Shown: positions 1 through 12,459, counted from the stretch's first letter. The stretch is 64,000 bases of DNA from Calliphora vicina (GCF_958450345.1 NC_088780.1:1238501-1302500), one strand, 5' to 3'. Numbers and translations are program-made. The notes: generated by a model not told the origin, from the sequence alone.

Positions 1-2710
1 CCGCAAAGTAACAACTTCATTAGTAAAACTTATTTTGTATTTTATTTCATATAGAGGCGTTGCCATCATAAATATCAAGTATGAAAATGATTTACTGTAT
101 CAAATAAATATTAATTCTCATAAACTAAAGACAACAACTATAAAATTAAGAGATATAAAATACGTTATCACAATAAAAGAGCAAAAAATTAAATTTAACC
201 CACTTTGGAATCAGAGCAAAGACCTCCGATCTTATTTTGTGCAATACATGCATGCATCAGCATGAGATCGAAGAAACAAAATCAAAAATAATGAAAAAGA
301 TACCGGGAACATTAATATTTTAGCCTGTATCGCGGTTAAATGTTGCACATAGATCAGCGATAAAAAGCAATGTTCAACCTACACATTTTTTTGTAGTCGT
401 TTGTGTATGTGTACGTACATCAAAAACGAATTTTGAAAAACAGTGGCATTCAGACCTTAAATCCTGGTAAAACAACTTTGTAGCTAACTACATATAAACC
501 TGCATAAATCAAGTCATATGCGAGATTAGTTGATATCAGCAATTAAGTTTGTTATTCTCTATGTTACATATTTAGACAAAAAACCCAACAACAATATTAG
601 GATGGATGCAGATCATAATGCGAAATATCTTAAGTGCATAACAACAAACTTTACAGGAAAAGCTTTTTTCGTGATTGTTTACATGTTTTAATTCAATGAA
701 TTTGCAACAAATTATGTACGTATATTATCCCAAATTACGAATTTGGATAAAAAAAAACGAAAATCAAATATATTGTTGGTTAAGAAGATATTTTCGATGT
801 TAGGGCACTATATATACGAACCAAAATTTACAGGAAGTTAACAAACATTACTTGTATGTCAATCCATTTGCAATCGTGGCAAGAAAATTTCAAAATTTGT
901 GATTTAGGTCCAAAAAATTAAGATATTTCCATTAACTAGAATACCACTTTTAAGTTTCAGCACCTGCAGCTGAATTTCAATGTTTTTTTATGAATTTTAT
1001 TATTTTGTTTGTTAAATAATTTTTTGTTATAAGTGTAACTTTTGTATACTTTGAGAACTAATTTCTTGAGTGGTGTGTAGCGTTTCTGATATGTCCTTTC
1101 CCGGGAACATTTGAATGCTAAATTTGTTCAAAAACAAGTAATAGTTCCAATAATTTGTCAAAATTCCGTGATTTATATATTTTTATTAAACGATTTTATA
1201 ATCCTAACTAAGATAAAACGGGAAAATATATTTTTTTTAAACCGGAATGAATATAAACAAATTTAAATCAGTGGTATGGTCAATGTTTTCTAAAAATATG
1301 AATATCCTTATAAGATTTAATATTAAGCGTTTTAATAATTCCTTTAGGAACTTAAAATTTCTATTTGTATTAAGTTGACGTACTACAAAAGTTAATTTTC
1401 CTGCTTTAAATATGTAAATATTTTTCATAATGCATGAACTTCAGTTTTGCTTTAATTTTAATAGATAAAATTAAATTGAAAATAATGTGTATACATTTGT
1501 GATATAGGAAGGTGACGAAATAATTTTTAAAAATTTGTTTATACCAAAAAAGAATTGAAATATAACGATCACTTATATAGTTTTCGAACTTTGATTTGCT
1601 ATAATAATAAGTTTATATTTATGAAACTATTTTGCAAGAAAACTTAGTAATTTTTTTCCAGCCCGGATGGAATTTTTAAGCATTCCCTGCAATGAAGTCT
1701 TGATTTTTTTTTTATTTTAATTATAAGTGATGTTATCACTTGCAACAAGTGGCAGTACATTTAAACACTAACTTTCAACTTCATTTTTAATTTTTAAAGA
1801 TTTTGTTTATTTTTTTTAATTTTGTCTTTGTGTCTGCAAAAAAGAAACTTGCCACTTGCACTCAATGGTATCTCGAATGTTGTATGTAGCACTTATCAAT
1901 ATAATGGCGATGGAAGATTGCGTGTTGCCACAAATTGTTTGGCAAATTTAAACAAATTTTCAGTATTATACACACACAGATAACACTGTTTCAATATGCT
2001 CTTTTAACGAGCAACAAACTGAAAAAATAAATTAACTTTTGGTTTATAGCTTTTTATTTAATTTATGTGATGTGATTATTGAACCCGCACCTGCCTGCTA
2101 CGCAGTGCATTTCATCCATGGTAACCCCTTAAATAATTGTCTCATAATTTGTTGCTTTTATTTGAAATGAAAAACAAACAAATAAAACTGTTCGTTTTAT
2201 TCCTTCATTCATTTCGTTTTTATTTTTTAAATAACATTTCAATTTTTTATTACATTTCTATTATAGAAACCTATTTAAACCCTATTAAAGCGAACAATAA
2301 ACATTTAACAATCCAACAACCAAACAAATTGGAAAAAAGTGTAATAATTTCCTAAATTTGAAAGCAGAACTGCATAATCTAATTGTTACAAACACGCAAA
2401 TCCCGTCAGCCAAGCGTAAAACCAGTTAATAAAACCAACAATGTCAAACCCCAAAAATTGGTCAATATAATAGTCTTACAAACATACATACTCATACACA
2501 CTCACACACATGTATATGGATGTATATTCATATAAACTAGATATGTATATATGTACATATACATATATTTATATAAATATAAATATATATTTGAGTAGAT
2601 TGTATATGCAGATGTATGACCGGAATAAAAAAAGCAACCAAAAACAAATAAACTATTACAAAATAATAAATCATCATGCTGTATTTTAAAAGTATTAATT
2701 ACACAAGTTA
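1..2710. other. Gene-free AT-rich DNA, 5' end of window
   Basis: No ORF here has the composition or conservation of a real gene. It holds homopolymer T and A runs and, at 2465-2600, a CA/TA microsatellite-rich patch. No transposon ends were recognised. Confidence 0.5.
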
Positions 2711-2717
2711 TAATCAC

Positions 2718-2850
2718 ACTAGACCTGACTTTAAAAATTTTATTTTATTGAATGGGTCTTATTTTGTTCTATAGAATCTATAACTAATGTTCCAACCATA
2801 AGTGAATTGAATGAAATTATAGCACATACACATAATTGACTTACATGGAA
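2718..2850. repeat. Diverged fragment of the ATTAGAC-ended repeat group
   Basis: The stretch ACTAGACCTGACTTTAAAAA followed by TGGGTCTTATTTTGTTC resembles the left end of the copies at 49329 and 45412 (ATTAGACTTGACC, then GGGTCTTATTTTGTTCGTTAG). The opposite end is not recognisable, so this is a decayed or truncated copy. Confidence 0.4.
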
Positions 2851-2955
2851 CATTTTCAAGTCTTCGTTGGGATCTTAATTTGATTTGAATAGCACCAAAT
2901 TTAAAGAAATTATAACATTTCTAAACGCCCTTTATAAATAAGATCCTATTGAATA

Positions 2956-3530
2956 AAGGCTCCATTAGTCTTTGCGTTCTGTAACGTTTCTGTTCTGTGC
3001 CGTTCTGAATGCGTATCGTATCAGCTGTTTTTAAAATAATAACCAAAAAACCAACTTGGTGATTTTGTTACTATTTTTAGTGTTTTTTGTATTTAGACCG
3101 TCAACATATTATTGTGAACATTTTTATAAATACATACATATATTAATAACATTAACATATGTTAATGATTTAATTTAAACTAATTTTTTTTACATACAGA
3201 AATTTAGAAGAAATTTATATTTATTTTATTAAATTAAATTTCAATGTTTTTTGAAAATATTATATTTTTTATTCTTTTATTAGTAAGAAATATTTTCCTT
3301 TCAAAAATGTTGGCACCACTGCTTTCATATTGATAGCATTTTTGTGTGTATATGATATCAGCTGTTTTAGCTGTCACTTAACGTTGCTGACAAAATTCAG
3401 TTTTCAACAGATTCATCCGCAACAGAACGGCAACGTTACAGAAAAACTAACGACATACACAACTTTCTCTATGATAAAAACAAAACATCTGATTCGTTAC
3501 GGAACGGAACGTACAAACTAATTAGGCCTT
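2956..3530. mobile_element. 575-bp inverted-repeat element (imperfect TIRs)
   Basis: Left end AAGGCTCCATTAGTCTTTGC pairs with the reverse complement of the right end, AAGGCCTAATTAGTTTGTAC, and both continue into GTTCTGTAACG or GTTCCGTAACG. ATCAGCTGTTTT occurs inside both arms. No coding capacity; likely a MITE. Target duplication unclear. Confidence 0.45.
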
Positions 3531-3924
3531 AATACTTATTGTTTTAAATTTCGTACAATAAAACAAATTTCAAACTGAATTAAAAATTTTGTTTTATTAA
3601 TTCAAAATAACGTGTAATTTTTCAAATTTCTTTTTATTCCAGAATCTGAAAGGCTTCCTTATCGTTCAATTACTCACCAACGCGTTTTTCAATACTGTTA
3701 GCAAAAAGGGTTATGTGTATATCATATGAACAATATATGTAATACAATAACGTATATATGTTCAAAGGGTAAGTAAAAAGTTTCTACTTACTACTTAGTA
3801 AAGATACTAAATTTCAATTAAATCGCTACTTTCGTACGTGATTACAATACATATATGTATATCTAGCAATTTGGTTGTGGTAAAGATAATCTAAGAGCTA
3901 TATAGTACGATATGATTTATGATT

Positions 3925-4135
3925 GTAGCCAAACATATTATCATTATTATCAGAAAATATTATATTATGATCAACTATAGTCGTAATATCATTATAATAC
4001 ATGATCACAATATGTTCTGAAGTAATCATATTATGATCCAAAGCAATCATATTATGACCCAGCCTAATCTAATTCTAATCATATTTATGATTCAATTATT
4101 TCATATTATGATCCAAATAAGTCATATTATTTAAT
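3925..4135. repeat. Degenerate minisatellite based on ATCATATTATGATCCAA
   Basis: Roughly 25-bp units containing TCATATTATGATC recur with substitutions and indels through the interval. Each core is itself nearly palindromic (ATAATATGAT against ATCATATTAT). Confidence 0.55.
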
Positions 4136-4139
4136 TTAG

Positions 4140-5925
4140 TTTATTCAATAAGCTAAACCATTTTAGAGTTATGCGAATATATGTCGTGCAGCCTACAAAG
4201 AACACAAGAGCTAACCGAAAAAAATGGTTAATGGTTTGCCAACATTAACATAAAGTAAATGTAGGAATTTATGTGCTCTATAAAAAATGTAATAAAATCT
4301 GGACACGTATGGATTTCAAAATCATTTTGGAAAAAGGAGTTATGTGCATATTTCGTGAAAATGTCCTTACAACTCCAGGACGAACTAAAATTTCCAATTT
4401 TATTTCACAGACATTAATTGAAGAGAAGTAATTTAATTTTGTATGGATCAAACTTTTGAATGATATAGTAAATTGGCTAAAATAAACACTATTTTCACTA
4501 TCCTGAAAAGTTCTTAAAAACACATAAGTACTTAGTACAGCAACGATAATCTTTTTAAATTGAACGGTTATGTGCATACTAGGGATTCGAAACGGGACTG
4601 GGTTTTACAAATCCCGGGATTTTATAAATGTAAACACCGGAATTTACGGGACTTCTGTACATTAGGTATGTAAATAATTTTGGGGAAATTTTTGGCATAC
4701 CACCACGTGATGGCCAATGTTGTATTAGTAATGAAAATCATTTTTTTAGGTCATTTGGAATCAAAAACATCACGCACCAACACCAATTTCTGAAATAAAC
4801 CAATTTTTTTTTTCTCTGATAAATTATATAAATAATTTCATATTTTTTTTGCAAGTGTGAGGGATACTTCCCTTATTTAATAATTATATTTTGAAGTATG
4901 TCCGCAGTTATTATTAAAATAAAATATATTGTTTTTCAAAATAATTTAAAAAATTTAATGAAAAACTTTATTGTGTATGGTGCGTGAACTTTTTTAACAA
5001 ACCGCGAAAAAATAATACCGTGGTTTTTCATATTTTTTAATGCTCTATTCGACTATGCTATGCCAATTTGCATATTTGCAAAAAATGTCAAAAAAAGTTT
5101 GAATTTTTTTGTTATTTTTTTAATGATTTTCAGCTACAAAATTAGAAAATATGCGCGAAATTGACTCAATTTTGTTAAGAGAACGAAATTCTTTAATGTT
5201 TATGGATGTTTTGTTATGATTAATGATATTTTTCAAGTTTCAGATATTGTTAAATCATCTTAAAATATTGGACAATATATGGCTTTTATGCAAAGATTTT
5301 TGAACAAAATGAAACAACCGATAACCCAAGACTAATTGTCGGCTTCTTTAGAAAGGCAACGAAAGGCTCCAAATTTTTTAAGCTATGGTTTCTTCGCAAA
5401 GTTTCTTCGAATGACTCATAGATACGCCATTGCAAATTTTTTCGGCCCCGACAATTTGACCCATCCTTCAGACATCGGGCCAAATTATAATCATCGAAAT
5501 TGAAAAATGTCCTTAAAGAAAATAAGAGCAGAATAATACTCGGTTAAGCCGAGCTGCCGAGTCGAGATTATTAGGACATTATAACTGACAAGAGACCTTG
5601 TGAATTGACCAAATGTATATAAAAATCAAAAACGACGTTTTGTTTTAATTGCAAAATTATTAGATAAATATGTATGTAATAGTACTATATTTACTATTAA
5701 ATTTTAATCTCGACTTTATTTCGTTTCAATATGCTTAAAGTATATTTGAAATTCCTTACAGACAGCCTAGTCGATTTTCAGATGGCCGTCTGTCTGAGAG
5801 TTGATTGAATTAGGTTTTCCGAAGCCCAGGTACAGATACTGATTTATTTAGTGAAGAACTTTGTGCTGTGAGTTATTTTAATTTAACTTATACAAATTCA
5901 GTTTGAGTAAGCGTTTGGTATAGGT
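4140..5925. other. Gene-free stretch
   Basis: A 65-codon minus-strand reading frame at 5286-5483 has non-AT-rich codons and might be a fragment of a lost coding sequence, but I recognise no family in it. The rest is AT-rich with no repeat ends identified. Confidence 0.35.
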
Positions 5926-5929
5926 TCCA

Positions 5930-6200
5930 AGTACAACAATTGCAAAGGTCGTCCCAAATTAAATTATGAAGAAGGCGAGTCGATGAGCTTGTTGCATCAA
6001 CTTCAGTCGATGCTATAGCTAAAGTAGCACACAAAAAGTAGCACAAACTGTTAACAAGTTATCGGTGGAACAAGCATTAGCTCTATATATAGACATGGAT
6101 CTCTCTGTTAGGCAATATAATATGATGTGAAAAGTAGTGAGTTCTATTCATGGAGATTGTTTCCTGTCTTCTTACTTAATTTTAGAAGCTAAAAATTTTA
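5930..6200 (+). pseudogene. Relic of transposon-type coding sequence with frameshifts and stops
   Basis: Three plus-strand frames in series read NCKGRPKLNYEE, then RRVDELVASTSVDAIAKVAH, then VNKLSVEQALALYIDMDLSV followed by RQYN, and after a stop VVSSIHGDCFPSSYLILEAK. The order GRP, basic RRV, SVEQAL, SxRQY, FPSxxxxLEAK is one I associate with repeat-encoded proteins found in many arthropods, but I cannot give the superfamily. At least two frameshifts and two stops make it dead. Only the N-terminal part is recognisable. Confidence 0.45.
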
Positions 6201-6699
6201 GAAGCAGAGGATATTACCATAAGAAAACATTATTTTATATGGAGGTTAATCCATTTCGGAAACAATATTTTATTGACATATTGGGAATGTTATAAGTGTT
6301 TCAATTACAAAACTACGTTATGAAAATTTAAGTTTTTGTATTTTTTTTAAAATTTTTGAAAAAGGACATTTTGGATCCATGGACACTTGCTCCGAATTCA
6401 TCCAAATTTGTTCAAAACGTTAAAAATATTCCAGAAAAATATTGTGCAAAATTTTTTTTATTTTTTTAAATTTGTAAGTATTTTTAATTTTCAGGATATA
6501 TGGGAAGGACACGAATCCTTGCTCCGAATTTTTTCAAACTTTGGATTTGACTATCTTTTGTCAGTTCAAGTAAGTGTGCTAAATTTCACATCTGTACGAC
6601 AACTCCATCTATTTTTGGCCTTTTGTTATATGGAATCAAAACACTGTGCGACACACACTTAATACCATTAATATTAAGATTGGTCACACTGTGCGTAAT

Positions 6700-6727
6700 T
6701 GTGCAGTGCAATATATTGCACTGCACA
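6700..6727. repeat. Perfect 28-bp palindrome
   Basis: The half TGTGCAGTGCAATA is followed immediately by its exact reverse complement. There is no loop, so it would form a cruciform or be a symmetric protein site. Confidence 0.85.
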
Positions 6728-7017
6728 CTTACTGCACGTTCATATATTTATACGCACACTAACTCACGCATTCATTTTTGTATTCATTCATGCTGGCTAT
6801 CGTCACTATCACTATCTACTGCTGTGGTACCATTGAGTGTTACGTCGCAACATCTTTAGCCTTTTTTGTATTTGTTGAATCTTCCATTATATGGCTTGAT
6901 ATCTTATTTCAATTTCATTTAAGCATTCGCCCACGAAACTGACAGGAATCTTAATTGTCGCATGTGTTGAAAAATTGTTGGAGTTCTTAACTTAACGTAC
7001 GTATGTATGTTCGTCAG

Positions 7018-7036
7018 TCCGTCCGTCCGTCCTCCT
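7018..7036 (+). repeat. GTCC microsatellite
   Basis: Short run of (GTCC) units (tccgtccgtccgtcc) followed by GTMT-rich sequence. Confidence 0.7.
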
Positions 7037-7170
7037 GTATGTCTGTCTCTCGTTTCGGTTTGATTGTATACAATAAGTACGTAAAACATCCGTACCATTC
7101 TGTATGAGATACGAACATACGTCTATATGGATTCCTCAGAATGTATGTATATACATATGTGTAAATGTAT

Positions 7171-7270
7171 ATTAGACCAGCCCATTAAAAAATTTCACTT
7201 GGACCGGTTAAGAATGCATAATCTGTTAATGGGAACCCGTGCCGGAAATCTATTTGAAACTGGAAATAGA
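7171..7270. repeat. Single end of the ATTAGACC repeat group
   Basis: Begins ATTAGACCAGCCCATTAAAA and carries CCGTGCCGGAAATC, both also present in the fuller copies at 45412 and 49329. The matching opposite end was not found downstream, so this is a solo or truncated end. Confidence 0.45.
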
Positions 7271-7791
7271 TATTAACTATTTGTTTGTGGTTTAAAGAAA
7301 AAACATAATTTTGAAAATGTTCCATACAACGAATGGCATGTTTAATGTACAAACATATACCAAAGTATGTGTGTGTAAGTTCACATTTATATCAAAGATT
7401 TGACTTTCGTGACCAATGTGTATCCCACCAGAAAATTGAAACTTTTTAAATGTTTGTTGTACCTTTTTATTTGGAGTCTGATAACAACGAGGCGTGTATG
7501 TTTTTGTTTTTCATGCTTTATCCTTTCGTCTGTATGTATGTATGTAAGTCTGCTCGTTTAAGTATGATATTTTTAGTTTGATAAGTCATCTTAATTTGAA
7601 AATAATTTATCGTGAGCTTTGAATACAGATGTATCAGTCACCACTCGTATGAGCAAACCAGCAAGCAGTCAAGCATGCATGCTGAAAACATGCATACAGG
7701 TCAGGTTGTTGTATTTATACTTTTAAGGTGTAAAAAATGTTCTCTTTGTTTTCGAAGTGTTACTAAAAAATGTTTTAGCAAATGTAGCTAG

Positions 7792-7814
7792 CTACCTACC
7801 TACCTACCTACCTA
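7792..7814 (+). repeat. CTAC microsatellite
   Basis: Five to six tandem CTAC units. Confidence 0.8.
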
Positions 7815-7883
7815 AAATTAACATCAGATTAAGTTTAGAAAAATACTTAACTAAAAAGGTGTTTTTCATAATTAATTTTTATA

Positions 7884-8232
7884 CAGTAATTTTGACTTAC
7901 CTGCACAATCAACTTTGCACGATATTTTGTGCAGGTAAGTTAAAAATACAGTTAACCTCAATGCACTTACCAGCTCATTGATGCTGGTAAGTGCATGTAC
8001 AGTTTACTGTTTTGATTTAATTTTGTATTAGGCAGCTAAATTAATTTTTTTTCATGAAAACCAGTTATAGCTTCCAAAAGTATTATGCACTTATCTTAAA
8101 TGTGCAGGTATGAACAATGCACTTAAATTAACGAATTTATAGGAGTTTGGTAAATAAATATACAAAACACAAGTTTTGTGCACTTATATGCAAAATGCTC
8201 TTAAGTGAAAGGCAGGTAAGTCAAAACTACTG
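7884..8232. mobile_element. 349-bp TA-flanked MITE, copy 1
   Basis: Both ends are flanked by TA, and the termini CAGTAATTTTGACTTACCTG and the complement of CAGGTAAGTCAAAACTACTG match, as expected of a Tc1/mariner-type non-autonomous element. Inside are further hairpins, for example around TGCACAAAATATCG and ACTTACCAG/CTGGTAAGT. A second copy lies in reverse orientation at 39076-39536; this copy lacks about 110 internal bases present there. Confidence 0.8.
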
Positions 8233-9276
8233 TATTAAAAATTTTATTTTTAAAACAAACCTTGTATAGAAAATGTATTTAATAAACTTTTTATAAACTT
8301 AAAATTTGATACTTTAAGCTATAAATAAGTAGAGTGTATGGGAAGATAAATACGTTTCTTTTTTCAAATTTAAAACTCACATTTTATTTAGAAGTAAATC
8401 TTAGCCTATATAAAGAAATACATTTTGGACATTTGTAGATTCCACTATGTACGTGAAAATTTAATTTGTTAAAAAAAATTACTTTAATAATAATGATTAG
8501 CACGTTCTTAAATTTACCAACAACATAATCCTAAGAGAATCTAATCATAGATTTCCACATACACAAAAACCACCAATAATCGTTTTTCAATAGTGACCAC
8601 GACATCCTCTAAAAACACCTCAAGCGTACATATATGTTTAGTATCATTCATACGGCGACCAACCAATAACTAGGAACAGCAACAGCAGCAAAGAAAAGCA
8701 ATTTCTTAATTTAACAAATTGGACATTTCCTTAAAAGAGACAGCAACTATAACATACTACTTGCAGTTTTAGTCTTACCACCAGCGATTTAATTTTATGA
8801 AAGATGAAAAAATTCAATCGACTTCAGCAACAACGGCAAACGTCACAATGTTGCAATGAATTTCTGGTTATTTGTTTGTTAAGATCGCTAAACTGATTGG
8901 CAATTAATTGACAGGCACGTCACAAGTAATTCGTATCTGAACGAATATTGCTGTTGTTGGCTTTTATATCTTCTCTTCGTTTTGTTTTTTTTTTACAAAT
9001 AAATATTGGTGTGGTAACATGCAGCACCTTGCAGTCTGCTATGTGGTAGGTCCGAAGACCGTCCTTTTGTTTGTGTTCTTGTCACTCCTACTGTTCGCCT
9101 TGAAACTGCCTTGCAATTATAAAGATAATTTTTCATACCAGTTTAAGTTATTTTTTGTTTTACCTATTTTCTCTTGATGACTCAATTAAGAAAGTTGTCG
9201 TTAATGGTGACCAGAATCTAGATAAAACGTAAAAATAAAAACTTGTTTACACAGACATCAGAGCTTATGAGGAACA

Positions 9277-10236
9277 TAGTCATTAGTGTGTCCCAAAAAA
9301 AGTTTTTTTTTCTTATTTTCATGGGTGCTCAAGCATAATTTAAAAGCTTATAGGTTAAAGTATTGAGATTTTTTTCAGATTTTTCGAAAGTGGTTTAGAG
9401 GTCGCTCAAGTCGAGTAGCGGTCCTTTATTTCGACTAGCCCCCATACGATTGCCCTATCTAAAAATAGATAAGCTCTCATAAATATCTTAGTTATAAAGA
9501 TATCTAAACCAAATTGAGCACAAATAATTTTTATATAAGCTAAACTCGCGCCTTCCAAATTTTGTGACGATCGGTCCATAATTAGTCATAGCTCCCGTAT
9601 AAGGTCCACTTCCGAAAATCACTTTATAACTAGCATAAATCTCTTAAAAATATTCGTATTCAAACAAAATTCAATACAAATATGTTATATACATACAAAA
9701 GTCATGCCACCAAATTGTATAACGATCGGTCCATAATTAGTCGTTGCTACCATACAAAGCCCACTTCCGAAAATCATTTTAACGAGCACAAATCTCTTAA
9801 AAATGTTGGTACATTTTAAAAGAAAATTGTTGTCCCTAAATTATTAAGAATTAATTGATCTTTCAAAATGCATTGTTAGTTTTTTTCATTTTAAAAGTTA
9901 TAAAGCCTTATTTACAAAATTTATGGAAAAATTACGAAAAATTGTAATGTAGGGCTCCTTATTGAGTCAATTTATTGCAAAAACTAAAAAATTTTGCACA
10001 CAAAAATAAAGCATGGACATCTTTCTTTTAAACTGTGTCCTCAAAAGTAATGAAAATCGTGGGTCTTGACAAAATTAAGAAGGAAACGCAAAAAAGGCAG
10101 ACAAACCTGATTTTTGGCAAAAACTCGACTTGAGCGACCTCTAAACCTCTAAAATTTCAAAAATACTTTACCCTATATGCTTTCAAATTATGCTTGAGCC
10201 CCATCAAAAATTTTTTTTCGGACACACTAATAGTCA
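9277..10236. mobile_element. 948-bp long-TIR element with 6-bp target duplication
   Basis: Element proper 9283-10230. Ends TTAGTGTGTCC and GGACACACTAA; the inverted similarity runs about 135 bp into each side (TGCTCAAGCATAATTT, then TTTAGAGGTCGCTCAAGTCG). TAGTCA flanks both sides directly. The core carries two tandem units of about 155 bp containing CGATCGGTCCATAATTAGTC and CCACTTCCGAAAATCA, which also occur in the repeat at 47911-48893. No transposase. A 6-bp duplication does not fit the commonest superfamilies, so I leave it unclassified. Confidence 0.7.
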
Positions 10237-10419
10237 TAGCTTACTTGTGTTTTGAAATATGTATTTATGTAAATTTGTTCAATTCACACGGTCTCCTACA
10301 TATCATGTCATATTTTCATAATGTTCTTTCATTCTTCTATAAATCTGAAAAGCTTTTTTAGGTTTCCATAAATAATAAAAATAGAAAACAAACATGTAAA
10401 CTTAGAATTTATTAGTATA

Positions 10420-10680
10420 TCTATATATATAAAAATGAAATGGTCCATGTATGTAATGTCATCACGTGAGAACGGCTGGAGCGATTTGGCTGATTTTTTT
10501 TATTCGATTCGAAATTTTCAGGAGATGGTTTGTAAAGAAAAAAAAATAAAAAAGCCCATAAAGTATGCAGTACAAATTTAGGTATTTTATTTGCAAATAA
10601 ATAAGAACAGGCAGGGTTGGAGAAACATAACGAAATAACATCAGTAAATACTACCGGGCGATGCCGGGGCGATCAACTAG
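10420..10680 (+). mobile_element. Small non-autonomous Helitron (261 bp)
   Basis: Starts TCTATATATATAAAAATG after an A and ends CTAG before a T, with a GC-rich CCGG/CCGG short hairpin about 13 bp upstream of the end. This matches Helitron rules: 5' TC, 3' hairpin plus CTRR, insertion between A and T, no target duplication. The inner text GAGAACGGCTGGAGCGATTTGG recurs in similar form in the Helitron-like end at 57900. No Rep/helicase coding. Confidence 0.7.
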
Positions 10681-11540
10681 TTTCTCAATATTTTTCACAT
10701 TACCGTTTAGTTTTTGTAAATTTTTCATTAAAATTATCTGGCAGCATTACACAGTGTATGTATGAAGCATATTGAAATAGCAACCCTGAAAACTAAAAAT
10801 TTGACAGTGCGATATGGAGTGAATACGGCTTCAGAAGATAAGGAAACTGTCGTTAAGTTTTTGTTTTTCGTTTTCGTTATTGTTATTGTTTTATTTACTT
10901 ATTATTTACTGTACATTCAAACTAAAAATATTTCGTCGCTTTTATTTAGGTAGGGCTGTAAATTATACAAAACAAATTATACACATATAATCAATATATA
11001 TACCGTTACCTTAATGTAGCGTTACCTTAATATAGAAACGCCCTTTTTTTCCCAAAATTTAGTGTTTTGCATACTTCGGTTGATAATCCCGTAACACACC
11101 ATTAATAAAATGTGACAACATTAAATTGCATGAAGACCTTCATAAAAATCTGTGTTAAAAAAAATCGCAACTACAGAACTTTAAGTTTTATTATGTTGTT
11201 TCCGACTCCTATAAAATAAGGAAAATGTTAGTTAGGGCCTTTCTATATTAAGGTAGCGATCCAAACCTCCTATTTTGGTAGTATTAGTATTATATCTTCA
11301 GTTTATTTAGTCGATAAATTTTAGTGTGACATAAGTAAGAACAATATGAAAGCCAGCTTTCAATTGAAATATTATTTAGCTGGTTGTATAGTATTTGTTT
11401 TACGACTTAAATAAAAAATAAGTTTTTAGACGCAGTTTATTTACAACATATTTTTTTCGATATTTTTAAGAAACGTGTTAATCAAAATGTTGATAAATAA
11501 ATACATATATCATAAAATGGTGAAGAAAAAAAACAAGGTA

Positions 11541-12454
11541 CAGTCAGAGTCAAAATTTAGTATACAGCACGCATTTTTAATATTTTAATTATAGAAAGAA
11601 ATATATAAGTTTGATTAAACTTAAAGTTTAATCTTTTATTATTTTAAAAAACTTTGAAAATTAAAAGCCGAATTAAAAAGTTGATATTTTGTTGGTCCTC
11701 ATTTATCTTAATTGCGGCCTCTAGTTGCCTTCTCATACAGTTTCCAAAATATTTAGTTATGTCTTTAGTGATTTAACAACCCCTGCCCCCTCTCTTCCAT
11801 TAAAGAGCTTTCGGAGTTCGTTCTTAGATGAAATGCTTCGTTTTCCAAAATTTCCGACAGGAGCTCTATTGGGTTAAGGCCTGGAGATTGCGGAGGTTAA
11901 TATAACTGCATAGGCACGTTAGACAATAGTCACTCCTTAACAATGCGGTGTGCTTTGGGTCATAGTCGTTCTGAACGACCCAAAGTGTTACAGGGCCTAA
12001 TTTTTCAGCACTTACTTTCAGATTGTCCAATAAAAATTGTAAGTAGTCTCGGCTGTTCATTGCAATGAATACAATATTGTCAGGTCCTGCAGCAATAATT
12101 GTTAAGGAGTGACTATTGTATAACGTGCCTATGCAGTTATATTCACCTCCGTAATCTCCAGGCCTTAACCCAACAGAGCTCCTGCGGGAAATTTTAGACC
12201 GGAATATTGGAAAACGAAGCGCTACCCATTAACTGTATTCTAAATTTTGACTGTTGTTTTTAGGTACTTTTCTCTTTTTCTCATAAATTTTCCACGAAAT
12301 CAATTTTAATTTTCAAAGTTTTTTAAAATAACAAAAGATTAAACTCTAAATTTAATTTTAAGTTTAATCAAACTTATATATTTCTTTCTATAATTAAAAT
12401 ATTTAGATTCATAGCTGAAAATGCGTACTGTATACTAAATTTTGACTCTGACTG
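11541..12454. mobile_element. Palindromic Tc1-like element
   Basis: Ends CAGTCAGAGTCAAAATTTAG and its complement, each next to TA, a Tc1/mariner target duplication. Both halves carry the same material in opposite orientation: TIR, then the 3' part of a Tc1 transposase. Left arm 11541-11946, right arm 12095-12454, spacer about 148 bp. It is therefore a fold-back made from one transposon end and not a simple deletion derivative. A transcript crossing it would form a hairpin with arms of nearly 400 bp. Confidence 0.8.
11790..12085 (-). pseudogene. Tc1-like transposase C-terminal relic
   Basis: On the minus strand, from spacer into left arm, the translation reads MNSRDYLQFLLDNL, SAEKLGP, then QNDYDPKHTA, the conserved block around the second catalytic Asp of Tc1 transposases. 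A frameshift follows; the next frame gives PPQSPGLNPIELL, the block with the expected downstream Tc1 motif. In-frame stops lie between. The N-terminal DNA-binding part and the first catalytic Asp are missing, so the gene is dead. Confidence 0.75.
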
Positions 12455-12459
12455 TATGC

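Noticed and set aside
4583..4622. tRNA-like GGGATTCGAA motif
   Set aside because: No cloverleaf can be drawn around it; no tRNA was found anywhere in the window.
5286..5483. 65-codon minus-strand frame as a gene fragment
   Set aside because: Composition is somewhat coding-like but I recognise no family and see no splice or repeat context.
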